Numbered from the stretch's first letter, positions 11,567-20,812 are shown. The stretch: DNA of 64,000 bases from an uncultured Eggerthellaceae bacterium (GCA_949840905.1 CATKXW010000002.1:62001-126000), one strand, 5' to 3'. Numbers and translations: made by a program. Notes: generated by a model not told the origin, from the sequence alone.

Positions 11567-11690
11567 CATGCCTTTAGCAATAACGATCCCCCCTCACGGG
11601 GGTTTCGATAGAGATCGTCCGAACTGCATAACAAGGATTCATCTACAGCGCTTATTGCTCTAGGGCCGGCTATTCATGCCGGTATTTTTA
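11567..11690 (+). ncRNA. Candidate structured leader RNA or small RNA upstream of rny
   Basis: The segment folds into nested helices visible by eye. AGCAATAA (11576-11583) pairs with TTATTGCT (11652-11659) as an outer stem. ACGATC (11583-11588) pairs with GATCGT (11613-11618). Inside it five C (11589-11593) pair with five G (11598-11602) around a TCAC loop. The remaining 11619-11651 is unpaired or forms a junction. An intrinsic terminator follows directly. With its own promoter this could be a ~120-nt small RNA, or a riboswitch-like attenuator controlling RNase Y. I do not recognise it as a known riboswitch, 6S, SRP or tmRNA. Confidence 0.5.
11665..11690 (+). terminator. Intrinsic terminator between the structured RNA and rny
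   Basis: GCCGGC (11665-11670) pairs with GCCGGT (11678-11683) around TATTCAT, followed by ATTTTTAT. It lies 52 bp before the rny start. Either it ends a small RNA or it is a regulated attenuator; readthrough is needed if rny uses the promoter at 11533. Confidence 0.65.
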
Positions 11691-11742
11691 TGCTCATGAA
11701 CGAGCTTGAAAGCTCAACGATCGAAGAAGGAGGGTGCAAACC

Positions 11743-13272
11743 ATGGAGTTCATCTGGCTCATCGTCGGCGCCGTGGTCGGCATAGCCCTCGGTTTCGTCA
11801 TCACGCGCGTCATCTCTCGCAATGCTCAGCGCACCGCTGAGCGTACGGCGAGCGACCTGATCGAGGACGCGAAGCGCACCGCAGACAACGTGCGCCGTGA
11901 GGCCGATATCGAGGCGAAGGACAAGGCGCTCAAATACAAGGAGAAGGTGGAGGCCGAGAATAAGGAGCGCCTGCGCGAGGTGCGCCAGGCGGAGAACCGC
12001 CTGTCCCAGCGTGAGGAATCCCTCGACAAGCGCGCTGATTCCCTCGACGCCCGCGAACATCAGCTCTCTTCCCAGCAGGGGCAAGTGGAGCGCCGCGAGA
12101 AGGACGTGGCTGCGGCCGAGAAGGAGGTGGAGAGCCGTCTGGAGCGCGTGGCTGGCATGACGCCGGAGGAGGCGAAGACCGAACTGCTCGACACCCTGCG
12201 CGATGAGGTGTCCCACGAGTCGGCTAACATCATCCGTGAAGCGGAGGCGCGCACGAAGGCCGAGGCCGATAAAAAGGCCCGCATGATCTTGAGCCTCGCC
12301 ATCCAGCGCGTGGCGGCCGACCACTCTTCGGAGAACACCGTCTCCACTATCCACATCCCCACCGATGAGCTCAAGGGCCGCATCATCGGTCGCGAGGGCC
12401 GCAATATCCGTTCCTTCGAGCAGTTGACAGGGACGAACCTCATCATCGACGACACCCCGGAAAGCGTGACCATATCCTGCTTCGACCCGGTGCGTCGCGA
12501 GATCGGTCGCGTCACCATGGAGAACCTCATCGCTGACGGCCGCATCCATCCGGCGCGCATCGAAGAGATGTACGACAAGGCATCGAACCTCGTGAACCAG
12601 CGCGTTCAAGAGGCAGGCGAGGAAGCAGCTTTCGATACCGGCATCCATGACCTGCATCCTGAGCTCATCCACACCTTGGGACGGCTGCGCTATCGCACCT
12701 CTTACGGTCAGAACGTGCTCAACCATTCCTTGGAAGTCGCCTATCTGGCAGGGGTCATGGCCTCTGAGCTTGGGCTTGATCCCTATCCGGCCAAGCGCGC
12801 CGGTCTTCTGCACGACCTCGGCAAGGCAGTCGACCACGAGATCGAGGGCTCCCATGCTGTCATCGGTGCCGACCTGGCCCGTCGCTTCGGCGAGAGTCCC
12901 GAGATCGTTCATGCCATAGAGGCTCATCATGCCGATGTCGAGGCGAACACCGTGCTCGACGTGCTGATCCAAGCCGCTGATGCTGTTTCCGCTGCTCGCC
13001 CCGGAGCGCGCAAGGAGACCCTCGACGCTTATATCAAGCGCCTTGAGAAGCTAGAAGAGATCGCCAACGGTCACAAGGGCGTCGAGCGCACCTTCGCTAT
13101 CCAGGCGGGTCGCGAAGTGCGCGTGATGGTGGAGCCGAACGAGATCGATGACGCTCAAGCCACCGTGCTGGCTCACGATATCGCCCATGAGATCGAGAGC
13201 AGCATGCAATATCCCGGTCAGGTGAAGGTGGTCGTGGTGCGCGAGAGCCGTGCCGTCGACTACGCGAAATAG
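11743..13272 (+). CDS. rny: Ribonuclease Y
   Basis: A 509-residue membrane-anchored endoribonuclease that initiates mRNA decay. It has an N-terminal transmembrane helix (residues ~3-23), a long charged coiled coil (~30-190), a KH domain with GREGRN (near residue 220), and an HD domain with the metal motif [10 protein letters not shown] (near residue 358) plus downstream conserved histidines. The ATG at 11743 is chosen because AAGGAGG lies nine bases upstream. The preceding RNA/terminator suggests regulated expression. The stop overlaps the GTG of the next gene by one base. Length and domain order are normal. Confidence 0.96.
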   Translation: MEFIWLIVGAVVGIALGFVITRVISRNAQRTAERTASDLIEDAKRTADNVRREADIEAKDKALKYKEKVEAENKERLREVRQAENRLSQREESLDKRADSLDAREHQLSSQQGQVERREKDVAAAEKEVESRLERVAGMTPEEAKTELLDTLRDEVSHESANIIREAEARTKAEADKKARMILSLAIQRVAADHSSENTVSTIHIPTDELKGRIIGREGRNIRSFEQLTGTNLIIDDTPESVTISCFDPVRREIGRVTMENLIADGRIHPARIEEMYDKASNLVNQRVQEAGEEAAFDTGIHDLHPELIHTLGRLRYRTSYGQNVLNHSLEVAYLAGVMASELGLDPYPAKRAGLLHDLGKAVDHEIEGSHAVIGADLARRFGESPEIVHAIEAHHADVEANTVLDVLIQAADAVSAARPGARKETLDAYIKRLEKLEEIANGHKGVERTFAIQAGREVRVMVEPNEIDDAQATVLAHDIAHEIESSMQYPGQVKVVVVRESRAVDYAK

Positions 13273-14405
13273 TGCCCGAGAACGGACATGATCTCGTCGC
13301 GTTCGTCGACGAGGTATGCGAGACCGCCCCGTTGAGGATCGAGACCGACCTCGGGGGCGGTTTCGTGCGCTTGCGCACGAGCGAAGCGGAGAAGCGCCAG
13401 GCCGCACAGGACATCCGCAGCAGCGAGGATATCGTGATAGAGCTCCTTCGCAACGCGCGCGATGCTCACGCCCGTCACATCTTCTTGGCGATGCAGCGCG
13501 ACGAGGGAGTCCGCACTCTCACGATGATCGACGATGGAGACGGCATCCCCGAGGCCATGTTCGAGCGCATCTTCGAGTCTCGCGTCACCTCCAAGCTCGA
13601 TACGGCCCATATGGACAAGTGGGGCATGCACGGGCGCGGCATGGCGCTCTATTCCATCGCCGCCAACGCTGAAGAAGCCTACGTGAAAACGTCGGAGGTG
13701 GGCTGTGGCACCGCATTGGTGGTGCGGACCGACCTGCAGGCGCTCGGCGAGCGAACGGACCAATCGACCTTCCCACACTTCGAACAGAAGGCCGATGGAG
13801 TGCTCGCCATGCGCGGCCCTCGAAACATCTTGCGCGTGTCCGCCGAGTTCGCTCTCGAATGCAAAGGGAGCTGTGCGGTATATGTAGGAACGTCCACCGA
13901 GATAGCTGCTACGCTCTACGGCTTCGGCATGGCCACCACCACGCCAGCCGCTCGCGCCTTCGGGCGCAGCAGCCATGAGGGAGGGGGATCCTCGCTGCTC
14001 CAACGCCTCGCTTTCGCCGTCGACGATGTCGATCTAGCCCGTCGCGCGAGCGAGCTGGGCCTCGACCTGTCGCCGCGCTCAGCACGACGCATCATGAACG
14101 GCGAGATAAGCACGGCGACCGATCTGTACGAGCGCCTCCAGACCGAGAGCATGGGAACAGCGGTCCCGGCAGCGAGCGCAAGCCGTCCGCGACAACGCAA
14201 GGAGCCTAAGCCCACCACCACGAGCGCTGATGTTCGCGTTCGCGGCATGCGCCTGAGCGAGGAAGAGCGCCGAGATCTGGCCGAGCGCATGCAGGAGGCC
14301 TTCGCGCCCATCGCGGCTGCCTACTTCCTCGAGGAGACCGTAGAGCCTGAGGTCGCGATACGGGACGGGCACCTGGTCATCTCGGTGCCACTGCTGCGGA
14401 CCTGA
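13272..14405 (+). CDS. GHKL-type ATP-binding protein of unknown function
   Basis: A 377-residue protein with a GHKL ATPase fold: ELLRNARDA (N-box), IDDGDGIPE (G1), and GMHGRGMALYSIA (G2), closest in style to MutL/Hsp90 N-domains. No histidine-kinase phosphoacceptor or HSP90 middle domain is seen. Residues ~300-330 are a Pro/Arg/Lys-rich linker, and ~330-377 form a small C-terminal domain. The GTG start shares one base with the rny stop, so translation is coupled to RNase Y, and spoVS follows. Bacillus has the phosphodiesterase gene ymdB in this position; the two proteins are unrelated. A function in RNA turnover, repair or development would be a guess. Confidence 0.75.
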   Translation: MPENGHDLVAFVDEVCETAPLRIETDLGGGFVRLRTSEAEKRQAAQDIRSSEDIVIELLRNARDAHARHIFLAMQRDEGVRTLTMIDDGDGIPEAMFERIFESRVTSKLDTAHMDKWGMHGRGMALYSIAANAEEAYVKTSEVGCGTALVVRTDLQALGERTDQSTFPHFEQKADGVLAMRGPRNILRVSAEFALECKGSCAVYVGTSTEIAATLYGFGMATTTPAARAFGRSSHEGGGSSLLQRLAFAVDDVDLARRASELGLDLSPRSARRIMNGEISTATDLYERLQTESMGTAVPAASASRPRQRKEPKPTTTSADVRVRGMRLSEEERRDLAERMQEAFAPIAAAYFLEETVEPEVAIRDGHLVISVPLLRT

Positions 14406-14418
14406 GCTCTCCGCAACC

Positions 14419-14447
14419 TTGATAAGCCCCTTCCTTTTCGATAGAAT
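14419..14447 (+). promoter_or_regulatory. spoVS promoter
   Basis: TTGATA (14419-14424) and TAGAAT (14442-14447) are spaced by exactly 17 bp, placing a start of transcription near 14454, ~66-93 bases before the spoVS start candidates. This suggests spoVS-miaB can be expressed separately from rny. Confidence 0.65.
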
Positions 14448-14519
14448 ATCACTGCTTTGCTCGGGTTTCATGGCATCCATGAACGCTCGGACCACCACAC
14501 GCACCACTCAGATGAAGCA

Positions 14520-14930
14520 ATGAACACGCGAATAGAGGATGCATCCGTGCCTACCACTCAAACCGATACCGTCATCGAAGAGCGCGCCGAGATCGGCTGT
14601 TTGAAGGTCTCTTCCAAATCGTCTCCCGCCTCTGTGGCCGGTGCCATCGCAGGCATGATCAAAGACGGCGCGGTCGTCGAGATCCAAGCTGTGGGCGCTG
14701 GGGCGGTGAACCAAGCGGTGAAGGCAATCGCCATCTCGCGCGGGTTCCTCTCTCCCATAGGCATCGAGATCGTCTGCGTCCCCGCTTTCGCCGACATCGT
14801 CATCAACGGCGAATATCGCACCGCCATCCGCTTTTCCGTCGAGCCGCGCAGCAAGGGTGCTGAGCGCGTTGCGGCTCCAGCGATGGAAGAGGCGTGCGAA
14901 GAGGTGTTCGCCGATATGGCGAGCGCCTAG
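14520..14930 (+). CDS. spoVS: Stage V sporulation protein S (SpoVS) family protein
   Basis: The core from about residue 28 matches SpoVS: LKVSSKSSPASVAGAIAG, an Alba-like segment (AVGAGAVNQAVKAIAISRG) and the closing IVINGEYRTAIRFSVEPR. SpoVS is a small Alba-fold protein needed for late sporulation in Bacillus, but it also occurs in non-spore-formers where its role is unknown. Two starts are possible: ATG at 14520 without a clear ribosome site, or GTG at 14547 with GAGGA seven bases upstream; the second is better supported by ribosome binding. The ~25-residue C-terminal tail beyond the core is not typical. Confidence 0.88.
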   Translation: MNTRIEDASVPTTQTDTVIEERAEIGCLKVSSKSSPASVAGAIAGMIKDGAVVEIQAVGAGAVNQAVKAIAISRGFLSPIGIEIVCVPAFADIVINGEYRTAIRFSVEPRSKGAERVAAPAMEEACEEVFADMASA

Positions 14931-14978
14931 CGCGCTCAGCGTTCCTTTCGGTCCAAGCGAAAGAGGGCTCCTTCCATC

Positions 14979-16340
14979 ATGGCATCACCTTTGCAGGATC
15001 GCGCGTTCCATGTGCAGACGTTCGGCTGTCAGATGAACAAGCACGACACCGAGCGCATCGTAGGGATGCTGGAGAGCCTGGGCGCTCACGAGGTGTCCAC
15101 GGTCGAAGGATCCGAGATCATCATATTCATGACCTGCTGTGTGCGCGAGGCTGCCGATGTGCGCCTCCACGGCCAGGTCGCTTCCCTCAAGAACATACCG
15201 CTGCCCCCCGACAGCCCGCTGCCCAAGCGCCTCGTGGCCATCGGCGGCTGCATCGGTCAACGTGATGGCGAAAAGCTCCATGAAGCGCTTCCTCATGTGG
15301 ATGTGGTGTTCGGCACCCACAATCTCGGCTCGCTGCCCGCACTGCTCAGCGCCGCCATCGAAGAGCGCGCCTTCCAGGTGGAGGTGCTCGACAGCTCCAC
15401 CGGCTTTCCCACCGACCTTCCCACCGCTCGCGAGCATGCCTTCGCGGCATGGCTGCCCATCGCCATCGGCTGCGACAACTTCTGCACCTACTGCATCGTG
15501 CCCCATGTGCGCGGTCGCGAGAAGTCGCGTCCTCTCGAAGCCATCGTGGAGGAGGCGGAAGGCTATGTGGCGGCCGGCGTGAAGGAGATAACGCTGCTCG
15601 GCCAGAACGTGAACTCTTATGGTCGCGACCTTTACGGCGAACCTCGCTTCGCTGATGTGCTCGACGCTATCGATGCCACGGGCATCGAGCGGCTGCGCTT
15701 CGCGACCAGCCATCCGAAGGATTTGAGCGATGCCGTGATCGACCGTATCGCCCGGCTACGGAGCGTGCAGCCCTCCCTGCATCTGCCCGTACAGTCCGGC
15801 TCTGATGCCATCTTGCGCGCCATGAACCGTCGCTATGACAGCACCCGCTACAAGGCCCTGGTGGCCTCTTTGCGAGAAGCATGCCCCGATATCGCCCTTT
15901 CCACCGATGTCATCGTGGGATTCCCAGGCGAGACCGAAGAGGACTTCCGTGCCACCTACGACCTGATCGACGAGGTCGGTTACAACCAGGTGTTCACGTT
16001 CATCTACTCGAAACGTGAGGGGACCCCCGCCGCTACTTGGGACGATCCCACTCCCCGCGAGGTCATCCAGCGACGTTTCGACTCCCTGGTCGACCTGGTA
16101 CAGAAGCGCGCCTTCGAGATGAACCAGGCTTGGAAGGGGAGGGAAGTGAGCGTGCTGGTGGAGGGCACTTCGAAGCGAGATGAGACCGTCATCGCCGGTC
16201 GCAGCCCCCACAACCTCACCGTCCACGCTCCGCTTCCCTCGAATAGAACGGCGACGGACCTGGTAGGTCGCTTGGTGACCGTGCGAGTGGACGAGGCGCG
16301 CACCTGGTATCTGCAAGGCGACGTCGTCAGCATCCTATGA
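14979..16340 (+). CDS. miaB: tRNA-2-methylthio-N6-dimethylallyladenosine synthase MiaB
   Basis: A 453-residue radical-SAM methylthiotransferase that adds the 2-methylthio group to i6A37 of tRNAs reading U-starting codons. It has FGCQMNKHDTE, the N-terminal cluster cysteines (TCCVRE, GGCIGQ), the radical-SAM motif CDNFCTYC near residue 165, and a C-terminal TRAM domain. VRGREKSRP after the cluster is typical of MiaB. It overlaps miaA by four bases (ATGA). MiaA acts first on the same adenosine, so the two enzymes work in sequence. Confidence 0.96.
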   Translation: MASPLQDRAFHVQTFGCQMNKHDTERIVGMLESLGAHEVSTVEGSEIIIFMTCCVREAADVRLHGQVASLKNIPLPPDSPLPKRLVAIGGCIGQRDGEKLHEALPHVDVVFGTHNLGSLPALLSAAIEERAFQVEVLDSSTGFPTDLPTAREHAFAAWLPIAIGCDNFCTYCIVPHVRGREKSRPLEAIVEEAEGYVAAGVKEITLLGQNVNSYGRDLYGEPRFADVLDAIDATGIERLRFATSHPKDLSDAVIDRIARLRSVQPSLHLPVQSGSDAILRAMNRRYDSTRYKALVASLREACPDIALSTDVIVGFPGETEEDFRATYDLIDEVGYNQVFTFIYSKREGTPAATWDDPTPREVIQRRFDSLVDLVQKRAFEMNQAWKGREVSVLVEGTSKRDETVIAGRSPHNLTVHAPLPSNRTATDLVGRLVTVRVDEARTWYLQGDVVSIL

Positions 16341-17275
16341 GGTGCCCCCCGGTCGTCTGCATCGTCGGGCCCACGGCTTCGGGCAAGAGCGATCTTGCCC
16401 AGGATCTCGCCGAAGCTTTGGGCGGCGAGATCGTCAGCGCGGATGCCATGCAGGTCTATCGCGGCATGGACATCGGTACCGGGAAGGTGCCGTGCGCAGA
16501 GCGCCGCGTGCCCCATCTCGGGCTCGACCTGATCGACCCGGGCGAGCCGTATTCGGCCGCCCTCTTTCAGACCTATGCGCGCACCTGCTTCGACGAGATA
16601 GAGGAGCGAGGCCATCGCGCCTTCCTCGTCGGTGGCACCGGCTTCTACGTGCGCGCCGCCATCGATGCTTACGACTTTCCCGCTGGCGAGCAGGAGAACA
16701 ACCCGGTGCGAGAGCGTTGGCAACGCTTCGCTGACGTCCATGGCGGTGACGCTTTGTGGGAAGAGCTGCGCGCCTGCGACCCGCGGAGCGCAGAGGTCAT
16801 CCACCCTCACGAGGTCAAGCGTGTCGTGCGCGCCTTCGAACTGCTCGCCGAAGGGGAGAGCTACGCCCGTCAGCGCGAGCGGCTCCAACAGCTGCCCCAA
16901 GCGGTGGAGGCAGTGTTCATCGGCCTGGCCGTAGATCCGTCCCTGTTACGGGAGCGCATCGAGGCCCGGGTGGACGCCATGATGGCCGCAGGATTGGTGG
17001 CCGAGGTGGAAAGCCTGCTCGATCGCGGCCTGCGCGAGGGCATCACCGCTCCGCAGGCTATCGGCTACAAGGAGATCGTGGCCGCTCTCGACGGGAGGAT
17101 CGCCCTCGAGGAGGCTGTCGAAGCCATCAAGGTGGCCACGCGCCGCTACGCGAAACGCCAGCGCACTTGGTTCCGCAAAGACGAGCGCATCCATTGGCTC
17201 GACGCCGACGCCATCACCGAGAACGCTGCCCGTAAAAAGCTCGTTTCGGATGCCCTGGCCATCATCGAACCGTGA
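16337..17275 (+). CDS. miaA: tRNA dimethylallyltransferase MiaA
   Basis: A 312-residue enzyme that transfers dimethylallyl from DMAPP to A37 of tRNA. Visible signatures are the P-loop GPTASGKSDLA at residue ~9, the DAMQVYRGMDIGTGK segment, VGGTGFYVRA, and the C-terminal QAIGYKE and ATRRYAKRQRTWFRKD motifs. Start and stop overlap the neighbours in the normal way: ATGA with miaB, and a 53-bp gap to dapF. The product is the substrate of MiaB encoded immediately upstream. Confidence 0.96.
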   Translation: MRCPPVVCIVGPTASGKSDLAQDLAEALGGEIVSADAMQVYRGMDIGTGKVPCAERRVPHLGLDLIDPGEPYSAALFQTYARTCFDEIEERGHRAFLVGGTGFYVRAAIDAYDFPAGEQENNPVRERWQRFADVHGGDALWEELRACDPRSAEVIHPHEVKRVVRAFELLAEGESYARQRERLQQLPQAVEAVFIGLAVDPSLLRERIEARVDAMMAAGLVAEVESLLDRGLREGITAPQAIGYKEIVAALDGRIALEEAVEAIKVATRRYAKRQRTWFRKDERIHWLDADAITENAARKKLVSDALAIIEP

Positions 17276-17328
17276 TAAGCTGATTCGATACCGTTTCCCA
17301 CGAAGGAGAAAGGGGGAGCGCACCTCCC

Positions 17329-18258
17329 ATGGAACTCGAGTTCGTCAAGCTTCACGGCCTCGGCAACGATTTCGTCTTCATCGACGATCCGGCCAAGGAG
17401 ATAGAGCTATCGGCAGCCGCGGTCGCATGGCTGTGCGACCGCGCCTTTGGCATCGGTGCTGACGGGGTGATCCTCGTGCGCCCCAGCGAGAGGCCCGAGT
17501 GCGCTGGCTACATGCACTACATCAACAGCGACGGCACATTGGCCCAGATGTGCGGCAACGGGGTGCGCTGCTTCGCGAAGTACCTCGTCGATCGCGGCCG
17601 TGCAGGCGATGATACGGGCAAGTTCATAGCAGACACCCTCGCCGGTCCCAAGCCGATCAGCTTCGAGGTCGATGGCACAGGATCGCTCGTGCGAGCGACC
17701 GTGAACATGGGCGCCCCTATCCTCGCGCCCGCCGCCGTGCCCACCACCCTCGAGGCGAACGCAGAGCGCGATGGGGCTCCTTGCGTGCTCGATGCGGCCG
17801 TCGCGTCCCCCTATGGGACGTTCCGCTTCTCCTGCATATCCATGGGCAATCCCCATGCGGTCTGCTTCCTCGATGATATCGCGGCTCTTCCCGATGAACT
17901 GTTCAGCGACTTCGAGAACAAGGCCCTCGAGACCTTGCGGCTCGACATGGTAGGCGCGTATTTCGAGAGCGCTCCGGAGTTCCCCGAGAAGACCAACGTG
18001 GAGTTCGCTGAAGTGCGCGACGGGGCGATAGCCATGCGCGTCTACGAGCGCGGCTGCGGCGAGACCCTCGCCTGCGGCACGGGCGCTTGCGCGACCCAGG
18101 TGGCGGCTCATCTCACCGGTCGCGCACCGCGCGAGGGCGATGTGACCCTTCGCGGCGGTACGCTCCATATCGTCCTCGACGATGGGGGCGAGGTGCTTAT
18201 GACAGGGCCGGCCGAAGAGGTGTTCTCCGGTACCGTCTCTATCCCTGACGACCTCTGA
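17329..18258 (+). CDS. dapF: Diaminopimelate epimerase
   Basis: A 309-residue cofactor-independent epimerase that converts LL- to meso-diaminopimelate for peptidoglycan and lysine. Both catalytic cysteine motifs are present: MCGNGVRC (near residue 73) and ACGTGAC (near residue 251). HGLGNDFVFID at the N-terminus is typical. It precedes dapL, whose product is its substrate, so the pair forms a pathway unit. The ATG at 17329 follows a purine-rich GAAAGGGGGAGCG. Confidence 0.96.
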   Translation: MELEFVKLHGLGNDFVFIDDPAKEIELSAAAVAWLCDRAFGIGADGVILVRPSERPECAGYMHYINSDGTLAQMCGNGVRCFAKYLVDRGRAGDDTGKFIADTLAGPKPISFEVDGTGSLVRATVNMGAPILAPAAVPTTLEANAERDGAPCVLDAAVASPYGTFRFSCISMGNPHAVCFLDDIAALPDELFSDFENKALETLRLDMVGAYFESAPEFPEKTNVEFAEVRDGAIAMRVYERGCGETLACGTGACATQVAAHLTGRAPREGDVTLRGGTLHIVLDDGGEVLMTGPAEEVFSGTVSIPDDL

Positions 18259-18320
18259 GCCCTTCTTCGCATCTGATCCGCAAGACCTTATCCCCTCGAT
18301 TCGAAAGGACCCATCCACCA

Positions 18321-19478
18321 ATGCAAAAGGCCGAATGCTTGAACCATATGGCACCGTATCTGTTCGCCCAGATCGATAAGAAGCGCGATGCGCTCACCTC
18401 CCAAGGCATCGACGTCATCTCCTTGGGTATCGGCGATCCGGACATGCCCACCCCGGCCCACGTGGTGGACGCCATGGCCGAAGCGATCCGCAAGCCAGCG
18501 AACCATCAGTATCCCGACTACGCCGGTTCGCTGGCCTACCGCGAAGCCTGCGCCTCTTACTTGAAGCGCCGCTTCTCGGTGGACGTCGACCCGAAGACAG
18601 AAGTGCTCGCCCTCATCGGCTCCAAGGAGGGCATCGCCCATCTCATCACGGCGTTCGTCAACCCGGGTGAATACGTGCTGGCGCCCTCCATCGGCTATCC
18701 GGTCTATTCCGGCGGCACGACGCTGCAGAGCGCCCATACCTACTTCATGCCCATGACCGAAGAGAACGGCTTCCTCGCTGACTTCGACCATGTGCCCGCT
18801 GACGTGCTGGCTAAGGCGAAGATCATGTTCCTGGGGTATCCGAACAACCCCACCGGTGCCATCGCCACCGACGAGTACTTCGATCGCGCCATCGCCTTCT
18901 GTCGCGAGCATGACATCCTGCTCGCCCATGACAATGCCTACTGCGACCTCACCTATGACGGTTACGTAGCACCCTCCATCTTGGAGCGGCCTCATGCGAA
19001 GGACTGCTGCATCGAGTTCTTCAGCCTGTCGAAGCCCTATAACATGACCGGCTGGCGCATCGCCTTCGCAGCGGGCAACGCTTATGCCATCGAGGCGCTT
19101 GGCACCGTGAAGAACAACCTCGACTCTGGCCAGTTCACAGCCGTCCAGGAGGCGGCCATCGCGGCGCTGACGGGCGATCAGCAGTGCGTGGCTGACATGT
19201 GCGAACTCTACCGACAGCGTCGCGACCTGCTGGTAGAGGCGCTGCGGGGCATCGGTATGGACGTAGAGGCACCGAAGGCGACCATCTATATCTGGGCGAA
19301 GGTGCCGCAAGGGGAGACCTCCGAGTCGTTCGCCACGAAGCTTCTGGAGACGGCCCATGTCATCGTGACCCCCGGCAACGGCTATGGCCCCGATGGCGAG
19401 GGCTATGTGCGCATATCTCTCACCACTCCTGATGAGCGCATCCTCGAGGCGGTGCGCCGCATCAAGGAGACGATGTAG
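18321..19478 (+). CDS. dapL: LL-diaminopimelate aminotransferase
   Basis: A 385-residue class I/II PLP aminotransferase. The PLP lysine lies in FFSLSKPYNMTGWR (near residue 237), with GYPNNPTGA and the terminal GEGYVRIS arginine motif. It resembles the DapL group that converts tetrahydrodipicolinate directly to LL-diaminopimelate, bypassing succinylated or acetylated intermediates. Its position right after dapF and the presence of dapA in the window support DapL over a general aromatic or alanine aminotransferase, though substrate cannot be read from sequence alone. AAAGGA lies about ten bases before the ATG. Confidence 0.88.
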   Translation: MQKAECLNHMAPYLFAQIDKKRDALTSQGIDVISLGIGDPDMPTPAHVVDAMAEAIRKPANHQYPDYAGSLAYREACASYLKRRFSVDVDPKTEVLALIGSKEGIAHLITAFVNPGEYVLAPSIGYPVYSGGTTLQSAHTYFMPMTEENGFLADFDHVPADVLAKAKIMFLGYPNNPTGAIATDEYFDRAIAFCREHDILLAHDNAYCDLTYDGYVAPSILERPHAKDCCIEFFSLSKPYNMTGWRIAFAAGNAYAIEALGTVKNNLDSGQFTAVQEAAIAALTGDQQCVADMCELYRQRRDLLVEALRGIGMDVEAPKATIYIWAKVPQGETSESFATKLLETAHVIVTPGNGYGPDGEGYVRISLTTPDERILEAVRRIKETM

Positions 19479-19480
19479 GC

Positions 19481-20812
19481 TTGACCTGCGTATTTTCCAG
19501 CGTCACATCCGACGAGGTCGCGGTAAGAGGAGCCGCCACCTCGTCGGTGCCTCTGCGCGAGAAGGCCGTGCTCGTGGGCGTGGAGCGTCCTTCGATGGCC
19601 TATGGGCTCGAGAGCTCCCTCGCCGAGCTCGAACGCCTTGCTGATACCGCTGGAGCCGATACGGTGGCGGTGACCACCCAGAAGCTCTCGTCTATCAATC
19701 CGCGCACCTTCGTCGGTAGCGGCAAGGCAGAAGAGATCGCCGAACTGGCGCGCGCTTTCGAGGTCGATATGGTCATCTTCGACGATGAGCTGACCCCTTC
19801 CCAACAATCGAACCTCGAGCGTATCGTCGACCGGGACGTGAAGGTCATCGATCGTACCGCCCTCATCCTTGACATTTTCGCCCTGCACGCCACCAGCAAA
19901 GAAGGGCGTCTTCAGGTACGCCTCGCCCAGAACCAGTATCTCTATCCGCGCTTGCGCGGCATGTGGGCCCATCTGGCCTCCAATCGCATGGGCGGCGGTG
20001 TAGGATCGCGCTTCGGCGAGGGTGAGAGCCAGCTGGAGGTGGACCGGCGCATGGTGCGCAAGCGCATCACCAGCATCAAGCACGAGCTCGCTCATCTGCA
20101 GAAGGTCCGCGAGCTGCAACGAGAGCGCCGCTATGAGGACGGCATCTTCAAAGTGGCCCTCGCAGGCTACACCAATGCCGGGAAGTCATCGCTGATAAAC
20201 CGCTTGACGGGTTCGGATGTGCTCGCCTATGACAAGCTGTTCGCCACCCTCGATTCCACCACGCGCAGGCTGACATTGCCCTATGGGCGCGAGGTGACCA
20301 TCACCGATACGGTAGGCTTCATCCAGAAGCTGCCCACCACGCTGGTGGAGGCATTCCGTTCCACCCTCGACGAGATCACCGGCGCGGATCTGATCCTCCA
20401 CGTCATCGATGGGTCATCTGAGGGCTCGAGCGGCCAGATCGAGGCCGTTCACCAGGTACTCGACCAGATCGGTGCCCAGAAGATACCGCTCATCGCGGTG
20501 TTCAATAAGATCGACCTCCTCGATGATGGACAGCGCGCGGCCTTAGCTTCGCGATATCCGCAGGCTCAATTCGTCTCAGCCGAAAGCGGGGAGGGGATCG
20601 AAGAGCTCGTAGAGCGCATCGACCGAGCGGCCGGCAGCGTGGACACCCTCATGGACGTGATGGTCCCCTACGACCGGGGCGATCTGGTGTCGCTCGCCCA
20701 TGAGCGCTGCTCCATCGTGAGCGAGCGCCATGAAGAAGAGGGCACCGCGCTGATGCTACAGGTGCCCCCCGAATACGTCGTGCGGTTCTCGCCCTATCTC
20801 ACAAGCGCCTGA
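19481..20812 (+). CDS. hflX: GTPase HflX
   Basis: A 443-residue ribosome-associated GTPase that splits stalled ribosomes. The N-terminal HflX domain (residues ~25-200) includes GSGKAEEIAEL and a helical RRMVRKRI segment. The G domain follows with G1 GYTNAGKSSL, G3 DTVGFI and G4 NKID. The proposed start is TTG, two bases after the dapL stop with AAGGAG about eleven bases upstream; the first ~25 residues are weakly conserved, so a later start is possible. Its 3' end overlaps lexA by 14 bp on the other strand. Confidence 0.93.
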   Translation: MTCVFSSVTSDEVAVRGAATSSVPLREKAVLVGVERPSMAYGLESSLAELERLADTAGADTVAVTTQKLSSINPRTFVGSGKAEEIAELARAFEVDMVIFDDELTPSQQSNLERIVDRDVKVIDRTALILDIFALHATSKEGRLQVRLAQNQYLYPRLRGMWAHLASNRMGGGVGSRFGEGESQLEVDRRMVRKRITSIKHELAHLQKVRELQRERRYEDGIFKVALAGYTNAGKSSLINRLTGSDVLAYDKLFATLDSTTRRLTLPYGREVTITDTVGFIQKLPTTLVEAFRSTLDEITGADLILHVIDGSSEGSSGQIEAVHQVLDQIGAQKIPLIAVFNKIDLLDDGQRAALASRYPQAQFVSAESGEGIEELVERIDRAAGSVDTLMDVMVPYDRGDLVSLAHERCSIVSERHEEEGTALMLQVPPEYVVRFSPYLTSA

